Shown: positions 44,648 to 53,157 of the stretch, one piece after another | Layout of the letters: every line of letters begins with the position of its first letter | How positions within the stretch are numbered: position 1 is the first letter of the stretch | Source of the DNA: G965214625 sp965214625 | Lineage (GTDB): Bacteria; Pseudomonadota; Gammaproteobacteria; Arenicellales; Poriferihabitantaceae | Direction: 5' to 3' | Length of the DNA stretch: 64,000 nucleotides | Assembly (NCBI GenBank): GCA_965214625.1 | Contig: OZ243962.1 | Location: 2,294,001-2,358,000, forward strand | The notes under the pieces: generated by a model | The model's input: only the letters and a program-made list of their open reading frames with translations | The model's database searches: none | What the model was told of the DNA's origin: nothing | Translations under genes and position numbers: made by a program

Positions 44648-45796
44648 ATGAACTTTAGATCCGCAATTCTGGCAGTAGCTGCTGTCAGTTTCAGCCTGCT
44701 GGCAACGCCAGTTCTGGCTGATAACATTCAGATCGGCTTCAACGTGCCGCTCACCGGTTTCGCTGCATCGGACGGTAAGTCAGCGCTTAACGGTGCAGAA
44801 CTTGCCGTTGAGCAAGTGAATGCGGCAGGGGGGATCAATGGAGACAAACTGGAGCTGGTTGTTTATGACGATCAGGCTTCACCAAAAGAAGCTGTGCCGA
44901 TCGCGCAAAAATTGATTGAAAAGGATGGCGTGATTGCGGCTATTTCAGGCAGTTACTCCGGTTCAACGAGAGCCGCTGCCGGTATTTTCCAGGAATCCGG
45001 GGTGCCTTATATTTCAGCATACGCGATTCACCCGGACATTACTCGAGCCGGAAATTTTGTTTTTCGCACGTCATTTGTGGGTGAGGTACAGGGACGAGCC
45101 GGTGCCAAGCTTGTTGGCGAAAGCCTCGGCTTAAAGAAAGTGGTGATCATTACGTTGCAGAACGATTTTGGAAAGTCCTTGGCGGGCGGTTTTAAGGAAA
45201 AAGCAGCTGATTTCGGCATCGATATCGTCGCTGAATATGAGTATTCCATTAAGGATCGTCAATTTGGCCCGATTGTTTCCAAAGTGAAAGCCGACAATCC
45301 GGAGGCTATCTACGCATCAGGATACTTTTTCACGGCCGGCCCCCTGGTCAGCCAGTTGCGTGCCGCAGGTGTCAAAGTGCCTGTCATCGGGCAAGAAGGA
45401 TATGATTCCCAGAAGTTTATCGATATTGCCGGCCCCGCATCCGAAGGGACCATCATCACAACATCACTCGATAGAGACTCAGAGTCTCCGGAGACCCAGG
45501 GTTTCATCGCAGCATTCGAAAAGAAATCAGGCGAGAGAGCGGATATGGTTGCGGCATCTGCCCACACCGCTGTGAAAGTGCTTGCCGCTGCACTGGCGAA
45601 GAGTGGTGCCGGGGACAAGGCCGCGTTGCGGGATGCGATTGCTTCTACAAAGTTGACTGCTTCAACGGGTGCGATTTCGTTCAATGATCTGGGTGAAGTT
45701 CAAAAAAGCGTTCAAGTGCAAGTCGTCAAGGATGGTAACTGGCGTCGCCATTCCATCATCGATGATGCCGCATTGCTCGCCCCCCCCACCGAATAG
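44648..45796 (+). CDS. livK: Branched-chain amino acid ABC transporter, periplasmic binding protein
   Basis: The ATG at 44648, with GGAGG at good spacing, gives 382 residues with a signal peptide (MNFRSAILAVAAVSFSLLA, cleavage probably after VLA). The mature protein has the LivK/Peripla_BP_6 marks IQIGFNVPLTGFAASDG, LVVYDDQASPKEAVPIAQKL and AAISGSYSGSTRAAAGI. It captures leucine, isoleucine, valine or related ligands. It begins a five-gene operon, separated from livH by 155 bases that contain a duplicated hairpin element. The binding protein is normally needed in excess over the membrane parts. Confidence 0.92.
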   Translation: MNFRSAILAVAAVSFSLLATPVLADNIQIGFNVPLTGFAASDGKSALNGAELAVEQVNAAGGINGDKLELVVYDDQASPKEAVPIAQKLIEKDGVIAAISGSYSGSTRAAAGIFQESGVPYISAYAIHPDITRAGNFVFRTSFVGEVQGRAGAKLVGESLGLKKVVIITLQNDFGKSLAGGFKEKAADFGIDIVAEYEYSIKDRQFGPIVSKVKADNPEAIYASGYFFTAGPLVSQLRAAGVKVPVIGQEGYDSQKFIDIAGPASEGTIITTSLDRDSESPETQGFIAAFEKKSGERADMVAASAHTAVKVLAAALAKSGAGDKAALRDAIASTKLTASTGAISFNDLGEVQKSVQVQVVKDGNWRRHSIIDDAALLAPPTE

Positions 45797-45815
45797 TCAA
45801 CCCAAGATTTGCCCA

Positions 45816-45951
45816 GTCTTAAATTGCCCTCAGTCGGATGCATCCCATTCAACCGATTGAGGGCATTTAGCGGACGCATTTTCTCGGTCTTGAATGTCCC
45901 CGGTCGGATGAGACCATTCTGTCAATTGAAGGCATTTGGCGGACGTGCTTC
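45816..45951 (+). repeat. Imperfect tandem duplication with hairpin between livK and livH
   Basis: Two diverged copies of about 70 bases lie head to tail: 45816-45886 and 45887-45951. Both begin GTCTT and contain CGGATG and GGCATTT(A/G)GCGGACG at matching places. The first copy forms a hairpin of 12-base arms (GCCCTCAGTCGG at 45826-45837, CCGATTGAGGGC at 45853-45864) with one mismatch and a 15-base loop. In the second copy the stem has decayed. The hairpin lacks a T run, so it may act as an mRNA stabiliser or partial attenuator lowering expression of the membrane genes relative to livK. Confidence 0.65.
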
Positions 45952-46818
45952 ATGTTATATCTGGAATTAGTTGTACAAGGTATCGTACAGGGCAGCATCT
46001 ATGCACTCATCGCGCTTGGCCTGACATTGGTCTACGGACTGCTGCGTATCTTGCATGTTGCACACGCAGCCTTGTTCACACTGGGGGGATATATTGGCGT
46101 TTTTGTGACAAACGCCACGGGCAGTTTGTCTCTTGCAATTGTAACCGCGATGTTCATTACGGGCTTTGCCGGAATGGGTGTTTATAAAGTGGCTTATGAA
46201 CCTCTTTTGGAAAAACCGCCATTTATAGCGCTCATTGCATCAATTGCGCTGTTTATCGCTGCGGAAGAAATATTTAGAATTCTTTTTGGTCCATACGGGC
46301 TCTCCTATCACAATCCGCCTTTGCAGGGGAACTACGAAATTTTTTCAGGCTTCTTTCTAAAAGAAAGTGAAGCGCTGGTCATTGTCGGGTCAGTGACCAT
46401 GCTGACCATATTGGCGCTTGTCTCCGGCAAGACAAGACTCGGCGTGTCTTGGCGCGCGACGGTTACAGATCCTGATATGGCCCGCGCCTTTGGCATCAAT
46501 GCCCGGCATGTACGTTACTGGAATTTCTTTATCGGTTCCGCGCTCGCCGCTGCAGCGGGCGTCATGGTTGCTTTGCTAAATAACTTGGTCGAGCCAACTA
46601 TGGGCAGCGTTCCTTCCTACAAAGCGCTGGCCATCATAGTGCTTGGAGGGCTCGGTTCGATCCGGGGTGCCTTGGCAGCGTCTCTTTCCATCGGAGTCAT
46701 TGAAAGCTTTGGCACCATATACATAGGCCATCTTTTGAACCGTGACGCGATTGCGTTTGCTTTCCTCATTGGGGTTCTGATGGTCAGGCCGCAAGGTCTT
46801 TTGGGGGCCAAACAATGA
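45952..46818 (+). CDS. livH: Branched-chain amino acid ABC transporter permease LivH
   Basis: The 288-residue protein is a membrane permease of about eight spans. It begins VVQGIVQGSIYALIALGLTL, typical of LivH, and contains the coupling stretch RATVTDPDMARAFGINARHV followed by the family end IIVLGGLGSIRGA. It pairs with LivM to form the channel. The end overlaps livM by 4 bases (ATGA). Confidence 0.93.
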   Translation: MLYLELVVQGIVQGSIYALIALGLTLVYGLLRILHVAHAALFTLGGYIGVFVTNATGSLSLAIVTAMFITGFAGMGVYKVAYEPLLEKPPFIALIASIALFIAAEEIFRILFGPYGLSYHNPPLQGNYEIFSGFFLKESEALVIVGSVTMLTILALVSGKTRLGVSWRATVTDPDMARAFGINARHVRYWNFFIGSALAAAAGVMVALLNNLVEPTMGSVPSYKALAIIVLGGLGSIRGALAASLSIGVIESFGTIYIGHLLNRDAIAFAFLIGVLMVRPQGLLGAKQ

Positions 46819-47663
46819 TGTATGAAATCACACTGATAACAACGATGGCCATTAGTGTCCTATTTGCACTGAGCCTTAATTTTATCACCGGTTTTTGCGG
46901 TCAGATTAGCTTGGGACACGCCGCATTTATGGGCGTTGGAGCCTATACCTCCGCCCTCATGATGAAAGCTACTGTGCCTTTTCTTCTGACCTTGCCCGTA
47001 GCGGCGATCACCGCAGGCCTGCTTGGTCTTTTGGTGGGCGTTGCCAGTTTGCGGGTCCGACACGACTTCCTTGCGATCACCACCATGGGGGTTGTGTTTC
47101 TCTTTGTCGGCGTTGTTCGGCAACAGGAATTTCTGGGAGGGGAGATCGGCATTTCCGGTATTCAGGCTTCCTCCTTGGGCCGCCTGGGTTTCATGACACT
47201 TTGTATTGCACTTGCTGGCGCATTTGCGGCCTTTTCATTGATGATCAAGCAATCATGGATGGGGTTTGTGTTCGAATCGATTGCAGACAATGAAGATGTA
47301 TCGCGGGTTCTCGGAATAGATGTGCCTCGCTACAAGCTGATTGCATTTGTGATCGGCACATCTGTAGCGGGTATTGCCGGTGGTTTATATGCCCAGCAAT
47401 TCCGCTTTGTCGGTCCTGACAGTTTCGGGTTTGTTGAATCTGTTAGTGTACTTGCCATGGTTATCGTAGGCGGAATTGGTTCTGTTTGGGGTGTCATTGT
47501 TGCCGCTGCAATTTTGAGTGTGCTTCCTCTTTGGATTCAATTTATCGATGACTATAAAATTCTGGTCTATAGTGCACTGCTTTTTACAATGATGCGATTT
47601 GCACCGGATGGCCTGGCTGGACTGGTCAATCGAATGGTCAAGAAGGTTCGGGGCGCATCATGA
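46815..47663 (+). CDS. livM: Branched-chain amino acid ABC transporter permease LivM
   Basis: The 282-residue permease has the LivM features NFITGFCGQISLGHAAFMG, VGAYTSALMM, the coupling stretch ESIADNEDVSRVLGIDVPRY and IVGGIGSVWGVIVAA. It lacks the long N-terminal extension of E. coli LivM, as is common. It overlaps livH and livG by 4 bases at each end. Confidence 0.93.
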   Translation: MMYEITLITTMAISVLFALSLNFITGFCGQISLGHAAFMGVGAYTSALMMKATVPFLLTLPVAAITAGLLGLLVGVASLRVRHDFLAITTMGVVFLFVGVVRQQEFLGGEIGISGIQASSLGRLGFMTLCIALAGAFAAFSLMIKQSWMGFVFESIADNEDVSRVLGIDVPRYKLIAFVIGTSVAGIAGGLYAQQFRFVGPDSFGFVESVSVLAMVIVGGIGSVWGVIVAAAILSVLPLWIQFIDDYKILVYSALLFTMMRFAPDGLAGLVNRMVKKVRGAS

Positions 47664-48409
47664 CAGCGCCAGTACTTAACGTAGAAAGAGTAACCGTCAG
47701 GTTCGGCGGTTTGATTGCCGTTAATCAAGTGTCTTTGAAAATCGATCCAGGTGAACTCATTGGATTTATAGGTCCAAATGGAGCCGGTAAAACCACTTTG
47801 ATGTTCGTCATCACAGGGATCATCACGCCTCATCAGGGATCAGTCGAATTGTCTGGCCAGGACTTGGCTGGACTGTCGGTCAACGAGAGAATTCGAAAGG
47901 GTCTCGCACTCGCCCAACAGATCGTTCAGCCACTCAGACAGCTGACACTTGTTCAAAATGTATCGCTCGCCTGTGGGGCGGGAAAAACGCGCAACCCGTT
48001 TAAAGCCATGTTTGCTTTCAACAAGGAGCGGGAAGAAGACCGTGCAATATCGCTTCTCGGCAGGGTCGGACTTGAGGGTGTGGCGCATCGTGAACCGGCT
48101 GAACTGCCTTTGGGTTTCCTCAAGCGCCTGGAAGTGGCTCGTGCGCTCGCACTCAATCCTACGCTATTGCTGCTTGATGAACCACTTGCCGGGCTGAATC
48201 AGTCCGAGGCCAGTTCGCTGGCAGACCTGATCGCCGAGCTAAATAGTGATGGCCTGACGATCTTACTGATTGAACACAACCTTCGCGAGGTAATGCGCAT
48301 TTGCCCCAAGGTATATGTTCAAGACCAGGGACGATCTCTCGCATTTGGTGAGACACAATCAGTGATGGACCGACCTGACGTCGTTCATGCTTACCTGGGG
48401 GGGGCTTGA
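47660..48409 (+). CDS. livG: Branched-chain amino acid ABC transporter ATP-binding protein LivG
   Basis: The 249-residue ATPase has Walker A GPNGAGKTT, Walker B LLLLDEPLAGLN and the His-loop LLIEHNLREV. The ABC signature, usually L(S/A)xGQ-like in this family, reads ELPLGFLKRLEVARALA and lacks the Gln. The change is unusual but within the wider LivG group. It forms a heterodimer with LivF. It begins in a 4-base overlap with livM, and livF starts 3 bases after its stop. Confidence 0.92.
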   Translation: MTAPVLNVERVTVRFGGLIAVNQVSLKIDPGELIGFIGPNGAGKTTLMFVITGIITPHQGSVELSGQDLAGLSVNERIRKGLALAQQIVQPLRQLTLVQNVSLACGAGKTRNPFKAMFAFNKEREEDRAISLLGRVGLEGVAHREPAELPLGFLKRLEVARALALNPTLLLLDEPLAGLNQSEASSLADLIAELNSDGLTILLIEHNLREVMRICPKVYVQDQGRSLAFGETQSVMDRPDVVHAYLGGA

Positions 48410-48412
48410 TAC

Positions 48413-49117
48413 ATGCTGGAAGTTTCGGATTTGTCTGCCGGATATGGCGATATTGTCGCTATACGGGCACTTTCATTTTCGGTCACACCCGGTAAAATTT
48501 TTGCCTTGATGGGAGCAAATGGAGCCGGAAAATCATCGACGCTCATGACGTTAATGGGTCTGGTGGAGCGCAAAACCGGTCATATCAAACTTAATGGTGA
48601 AGATATATCGTCGACTGCAGTAGAGGAACGCATAGCAAAAGGTCTTGCGATTGTCCCGGAAGGAAGGAGGGTCTTTCCAGATCTTAGTGTCTACGAAAAT
48701 CTGGTGGTTGGCGGTCACACCATTTCGTCAGATACAATGGAAACAGGTATCACATCGGTTTACGATATTTTTCCGAAACTGGGAGAACGCCGAACTCAGA
48801 TTGCCGGTTCGCTTTCCGGTGGAGAACAACAAATGTTAGCAATGGGCAGAGCGCTCATTTCCCAGCCCAAGTACCTTATTGTGGATGAGCTTTCTCTTGG
48901 ATTGATGCCGAAAATTGTCGATGAGTGTTATGCAGTACTTCAACTGCTCAAGGCAAGGGGCGTTGGTATCCTCCTTGTTGAACAAAACACAGAGCGCGTA
49001 TTTGCAAATGCTGACGATGTTTGTGTCCTTGAGGCCGGCAATCAAATATGGGCTGGTTCATCTTCTGACGCTCAAAAGGATAATAAAATCAAACAGAGCT
49101 TGATGGGAATACATTAA
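48413..49117 (+). CDS. livF: Branched-chain amino acid ABC transporter ATP-binding protein LivF
   Basis: The 234-residue ATPase has Walker A GANGAGKSS, the complete signature GSLSGGEQQMLAMGRAL and Walker B YLIVDELSLGLMP. It closes the five-gene transporter operon. The base composition of the operon from livH on appears more AT-rich than its neighbours, a visual impression only. Confidence 0.92.
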   Translation: MLEVSDLSAGYGDIVAIRALSFSVTPGKIFALMGANGAGKSSTLMTLMGLVERKTGHIKLNGEDISSTAVEERIAKGLAIVPEGRRVFPDLSVYENLVVGGHTISSDTMETGITSVYDIFPKLGERRTQIAGSLSGGEQQMLAMGRALISQPKYLIVDELSLGLMPKIVDECYAVLQLLKARGVGILLVEQNTERVFANADDVCVLEAGNQIWAGSSSDAQKDNKIKQSLMGIH

Positions 49118-49420
49118 AAATGTCAGAGCTTCTTTTCAAGACTGTCTTGCGCCCGATACGCCAAATTATGATGGTGATCTCGGGAATACAGCGTAGATGT
49201 CAGTATTTGTGCCCATTCAAAGCCATCGACTTTTTTGTCTCTGCGCTGTCACCTCACGGTTTTATGTGCACCAACTCAATCCATTGATCGGCCAGTTCAT
49301 ATTTGCGGCTTTTGGGTGCTGCGCTATGCGGGATCATAAAACCTTCATCGCCGTTGGCCGAACGCTAAACCGCGTTTTCAGACTGGCGAAACGGGGTTGA
49401 ACTGTGAGACACTGCCCTTT
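49118..49420. other. Intergenic region upstream of the ArgE-like gene
   Basis: The 303 bases follow the liv operon. No terminator hairpin with a T run was seen. It should carry the promoter for the ArgE-like gene. No gene was recognised. Confidence 0.4.
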
Positions 49421-50584
49421 ATGCAAAACGAGTCATCAACTGTCGATTATCTGGCCCGACTGATCACATTTGACACGACCAGCCGGAACTCAAATCTGGA
49501 ATTGATTGAATTTGTTCAGTCATTACTTGAGCGCCGGGGCATACAATCTGAATTGACCTTCGACAGTGACAAAAGGAAAGCGAATCTTTACGCCACTTTG
49601 GGTGAGGGGAAACAACCGGGGGTTGTGTTATCCGGTCATACCGATGTTGTCCCCGTAGAGGGTCAGCAGTGGTCATCCGACCCGTTCAGAGCAGTGGTTA
49701 AGGACGATGGCAGGCTCTATGGCCGGGGGAGTTGCGATATGAAAGGATTTATTGCCATTTGTCTTGCAAAGATAGACGATATTCTGGAGGCGGATCTGGC
49801 GACACCGGTTCATCTGGCTTTTTCATATGATGAAGAGGTGGGCTGTATCGGTGTCAAGGGGCTCATTGAGGCGTTGCAGAAAAAACCGGTCAAACCGCGT
49901 GCCTGCATTATCGGTGAGCCCACGGATATGACAGTGGTCAAGGCCCATAAGGGAATGCTCTTCAAACGCTGTTGTGTGACCGGTAAATCAGCACATTCCT
50001 CGTTAGTGACGCAGGGTGTCAATGCGGTGACGGTTGCCGCGAACACCCTCTCCCATATTGATTCCATTGCCCGGCGTATCCAGAGAGAGGGTCCTTTCGA
50101 TGACGCCTTTGACCCCCCCTTTACCACCTTGCATGCCGGGGTGATTCGTGGCGGGACGGTCAACAACATTATTCCCGATGAATGTCAATTCGATTTTGAA
50201 ATCAGGAATCTGCCGGATCATCCTGCGTTGCCGATTTTCAATGAAATAGAACACTATGTGCAACAGGAACTGCTTCCCGGGATGCGAGCCGTGAGCCCTC
50301 ACGCGGGCATTCACTGGAAGACCCTGGCGGAGTTCCCTGGTCTGGATACGCCCATTGATGCCCCTGTGGTCGCTATGGTGTCTGATTTGTTGGCTACCTC
50401 ACAACAGCCAGGCAAGGTCAGCTATGGAACCGAAGGCGGCCAGTTTCAGTCGGCAGGGATTCCGACGGTGGTGTGTGGTCCGGGCAGTATCGAGCAGGCA
50501 CACAAGCCCGATGAATATATTGAACTTTCCCAACTCACGAAAGGGGAACAGTTCATCGCTGCGCTCATACATGCTCTAGACTGA
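49421..50584 (+). CDS. argE: Acetylornithine deacetylase-like M20 peptidase
   Basis: The ATG at 49421 is preferred to a TTG at 49397 because it matches the usual ArgE start; the product has 387 residues. M20 metal-site motifs are complete: VLSGHTDVVPVEG, GRGSCDMKGFIA, FSYDEEVGCIG and IIGEPTDM, with the late His in GPGSIEQAHKPDEYI. ArgE removes the acetyl group of N-acetylornithine in arginine synthesis. The folK-folP fusion starts 5 bases after the stop, so they are cotranscribed. Other M20 deacylases such as succinyl-diaminopimelate desuccinylase are less similar. Confidence 0.85.
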   Translation: MQNESSTVDYLARLITFDTTSRNSNLELIEFVQSLLERRGIQSELTFDSDKRKANLYATLGEGKQPGVVLSGHTDVVPVEGQQWSSDPFRAVVKDDGRLYGRGSCDMKGFIAICLAKIDDILEADLATPVHLAFSYDEEVGCIGVKGLIEALQKKPVKPRACIIGEPTDMTVVKAHKGMLFKRCCVTGKSAHSSLVTQGVNAVTVAANTLSHIDSIARRIQREGPFDDAFDPPFTTLHAGVIRGGTVNNIIPDECQFDFEIRNLPDHPALPIFNEIEHYVQQELLPGMRAVSPHAGIHWKTLAEFPGLDTPIDAPVVAMVSDLLATSQQPGKVSYGTEGGQFQSAGIPTVVCGPGSIEQAHKPDEYIELSQLTKGEQFIAALIHALD

Positions 50585-50589
50585 CTGCA

Positions 50590-51864
50590 TTGAGTATCTA
50601 TCTTGCACTGGGCTCCAATCAAGGAGACCGTAAAGCCAATCTGTCTGAAGCCATCCGGTCCCTGGAAAAGCGGGGGTTTCGGGTTTCGAGAATCTCGCCT
50701 GTGGTGGAATCACCGGCCATGTTGCCTGCAGATGCCGCGCCCGCCTGGAACAAGGTGTATCTCAATTGCGTGATTGAAGGAAACGCCAGTTGGACTCCGG
50801 AACAGGGGTTGGGGCATGCTAAGGGGATCGAAAAGGCAATGGGGCGACAATCGTCAAGGCGGTGGTCGCCGAGGATCATCGATATCGACCTGCTGCTTTG
50901 GCATCACGAGACGCGTGATTCGGAATCGCTGACGATACCCCATCCCGGTTTGGCGCAAAGACCCTTTGTTTTGACGCCACTGGCTTTTTTGCAACCGACA
51001 CTGAAAATACCGGGGAGCGGGAAAACCGTTTTCGAGTTGACGAAAGCACAGCCGATCATCCCGCTGTGGATGGGCATCTTGAATATCACGCCGGATTCGT
51101 TTTCCGATGGAGGGGCTTGGTCTGACGAGGGGAAGCTGGTCCGGCATGTGGAGGACTGGATTGCGCACCATGTTCCGATATTGGATATCGGGGCAGAATC
51201 CACCCGCCCGGGTGCACAGACGCTGACGCCGACAATGGAATGGGAGCGACTGCATCCGGTCTTGGAGATGCTTGGTACCCGCTTGATCGATGAACGAACC
51301 GGGCCTTTGATTTCCCTGGACAGCCGCCATGTTGCAACACTGGAAAAAGGCTTGGAAAGGGGGGTCGCCATAATCAATGACGTGACCGGGTTGACCGACC
51401 CGAATATGATCGATCTGGTGAAATCGGCCCGTTGTCAGGTGGTTGCCATGCACAGCATGGATGTGCCGGTCATTCCGGGCAAACAGTTGCCTGTAGACCG
51501 CCCCGCGGTTGACCAGATCAACGAATGGCTGGAGCGCAAAGTCGATACCTGGCTCGATCAGGGGCTGGATTTGAACCAAGTCATACTGGATCCGGGAATC
51601 GGTTTTGGCAAGACCGTGTTACAGGCCATTGAGTTATTGCAAAATTGTCGGAGATTGCGGAACAACGGTTTGCGATTGTTGATCGGTCATTCACGCAAGT
51701 CGTTCATGAACGGGTTTGCGGACGGACCGTTTGGAGAAAGAGACCTTGAGACACTGGGTATATCGCTGGCACTTTGCCAGCAAGGGGTGGATATAATCCG
51801 GGTACACGATCCGGTGATGCATGTCAGGGCTTATCGGGCATGGTCACAAATTGCGGCCCGATGA
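50590..51864 (+). CDS. folKP: Bifunctional FolK-FolP fusion (HPPK-DHPS)
   Basis: The frame starts with TTG and encodes 424 residues. Residues 1 to about 150 are HPPK (IYLALGSNQGDRKANL, RWSPRIIDIDLLLW, IPHPGLAQRPFVLTPL). From about 157 to the end it is DHPS (MGILNITPDSFSDGG, DIGAESTRPGAQTL, DPGIGFGKT, GHSRKSF). The enzyme joins two successive steps of folate synthesis, pyrophosphorylation of the pterin and its condensation with p-aminobenzoate. Fused forms are usual in fungi, plants and a few bacteria, while most gammaproteobacteria keep separate genes. The dihydropteroate synthase loop looks intact. It converges with apaG 3 bases away. Confidence 0.93.
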   Translation: MSIYLALGSNQGDRKANLSEAIRSLEKRGFRVSRISPVVESPAMLPADAAPAWNKVYLNCVIEGNASWTPEQGLGHAKGIEKAMGRQSSRRWSPRIIDIDLLLWHHETRDSESLTIPHPGLAQRPFVLTPLAFLQPTLKIPGSGKTVFELTKAQPIIPLWMGILNITPDSFSDGGAWSDEGKLVRHVEDWIAHHVPILDIGAESTRPGAQTLTPTMEWERLHPVLEMLGTRLIDERTGPLISLDSRHVATLEKGLERGVAIINDVTGLTDPNMIDLVKSARCQVVAMHSMDVPVIPGKQLPVDRPAVDQINEWLERKVDTWLDQGLDLNQVILDPGIGFGKTVLQAIELLQNCRRLRNNGLRLLIGHSRKSFMNGFADGPFGERDLETLGISLALCQQGVDIIRVHDPVMHVRAYRAWSQIAAR

Positions 51865-51867
51865 GAA

Positions 51868-52245
51868 TCAGTGGAACGTGACCTGAGCGGAGAGTGTGAA
51901 AACAGGGATCGTTGCATCAAACAGATCACCATTGTCATCCCGCATCTGGTAGCTGCCTCTCATCGAACCGACCGGAGTTTGCAAAACGGCGCCGCTGGTA
52001 TATTCAAAACTTTGGCCGGGTTTCAGATAAGGGTGTTCCCCCACCACACCCGGGCCGGTGACTTCCTCGGTTTTTCCTTCGGCATCGGTAATGATCCAGT
52101 GTCGGGTCAGCAGTCTGGCGGCAATGTTACCGCGGTTTTCCATATGGACGGTGTAGGCGAAGACATACCGATTGTCATCGGGAACCGATTGGCTCTCAAG
52201 GTACATCGGTGTCACGTGGATGAAGATGTGTTGCGATCGTGTCAT
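51868..52245 (-). CDS. apaG: ApaG protein
   Basis: The ATG at 52245 gives 125 residues, the exact length of E. coli ApaG; the frame extends to 52263. ApaG motifs include IFIHVTPMYLESQSVPDDNR, FAYTVHMENRG, RHWIITDAEGKTEEVTGPGV and PVGSMRGSYQM. The protein is a fibronectin-type III-like fold of unsettled function, linked to magnesium and cobalt sensitivity. The usual neighbours ksgA and apaH are absent here. Confidence 0.93.
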   Translation of the reverse strand: MTRSQHIFIHVTPMYLESQSVPDDNRYVFAYTVHMENRGNIAARLLTRHWIITDAEGKTEEVTGPGVVGEHPYLKPGQSFEYTSGAVLQTPVGSMRGSYQMRDDNGDLFDATIPVFTLSAQVTFH

Positions 52246-52450
52246 AGCGCGATTAAAAACCAACTAGATAGACTAATCAAGCGCTATCGGTTCCCGATAT
52301 CAACCTAAAGCAGAAACAATGGGAGGATCTGCCCCCAGACGCATCGAGCCGAGGGTGGGTTGTGTCGGTCGCCGGTCAGTCCGGTGGGCAGGCTGTCATG
52401 GAGCGAATCGAGCATCGGCTCGACCCATTATCATTCTCAATGTGGACTCG

Positions 52451-52475
52451 GTATTGCTGAGAAATCTAGCAATAC
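52451..52475. repeat. Perfect 8-base inverted repeat
   Basis: GTATTGCT is followed after 9 bases by AGCAATAC. It lies 33 bases beyond the end of the Calx-beta gene and could fold in its transcript. There is no T run, so it is not a standard terminator. Confidence 0.4.
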
Positions 52476-52507
52476 TGACCCGCGTTCCCGCACCCCATCT
52501 TCACAGA

Positions 52508-52936
52508 CTAATCGTTATCCAGAATCTGGCCGGTCAGGGTAATCTCTCTTGGCATCCCCCTGATCCCGTGTGTCGGGGTGACCCACCCGGTGACGGCATA
52601 CAGTCCGTTAACCTGCTGGTTATCGAGTTTGAGCTTGAACACTTCCGAGTCTTCGGTCTCGCTGTCGTCGATCGTGTCCACAGCGATCGTCTGCTCCTTG
52701 ACCCCCGAGTTGAAGGTCACCGTGCCACTGGTGCTTTCGTAATCGTCGCCCTGCACGGCCGAGTGATCTTTCGTCTGGTAATTGTAGCGCACCGACCAGC
52801 CGTTCGGCGCCACGTCAAGCGTGACGGTGAAGGTGATCGTGTCGCCCTCGGTGGCCCCGGTAGTGGCCATCGCGCTGTGTGGCAGCACAAGCAACGCGGC
52901 GATCGCGCCCATCACCGCCCATTGTCTTCTCATCAT
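52508..52936 (-). CDS. Exported Calx-beta domain protein
   Basis: The 142-residue protein has a signal peptide (MMRRQWAVMGAIAALLVLPH, cleavage probably after AMA) and one Calx-beta domain (about 30-110). It shows TEGDTITFTVTLDVAPNGW, AVQGDDYESTSGTVTF and TIDDSETEDSEVFKLKL. These domains bind calcium and occur in surface proteins. The domain is followed by a short tail ending QILDND. A 74-codon frame overlaps its start by 4 bases (ATGA). Function beyond possible calcium binding is unknown. Confidence 0.78.
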   Translation of the reverse strand: MMRRQWAVMGAIAALLVLPHSAMATTGATEGDTITFTVTLDVAPNGWSVRYNYQTKDHSAVQGDDYESTSGTVTFNSGVKEQTIAVDTIDDSETEDSEVFKLKLDNQQVNGLYAVTGWVTPTHGIRGMPREITLTGQILDND

Positions 52937-53157
52937 TGGTTCGCCTCCGGTAGCAAGCAGTTCATACCCACGGTCAATTGTCGTCTAAGCGGGTCCGTTG
53001 TGTCAAACGAAACCGCTTCGGTGGCCTGGTCGACCGTCAGGTCACCGCGCTCGGGTTGATCCATAGTGGACCCATCGGATCCTTCAAATGCCCGATCAGT
53101 GCCTGAATCCGTCGCCATCGTACCGCGAATCCGTTTCGCATTGCCGAGGAGGTCCAA
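52933..53157 (-). CDS. Small open frame of unknown function, coupled to the Calx-beta gene
   Basis: The 74-codon frame ends in an ATGA overlap with the Calx-beta gene, the pattern of translational coupling. The product (MDLLGNAKRIRGTMATDSGT onward) has no signal, span or recognised domain and is rich in Asp, Gly and Thr. It could be the remnant of a longer upstream gene. Coding status is uncertain. Confidence 0.35.
   Translation of the reverse strand: MDLLGNAKRIRGTMATDSGTDRAFEGSDGSTMDQPERGDLTVDQATEAVSFDTTDPLRRQLTVGMNCLLPEANQ

Noticed and set aside
52451..52475. Hairpin as a terminator of the Calx-beta gene
   Set aside because: There is no T run on the relevant strand, so it is listed only as a repeat.
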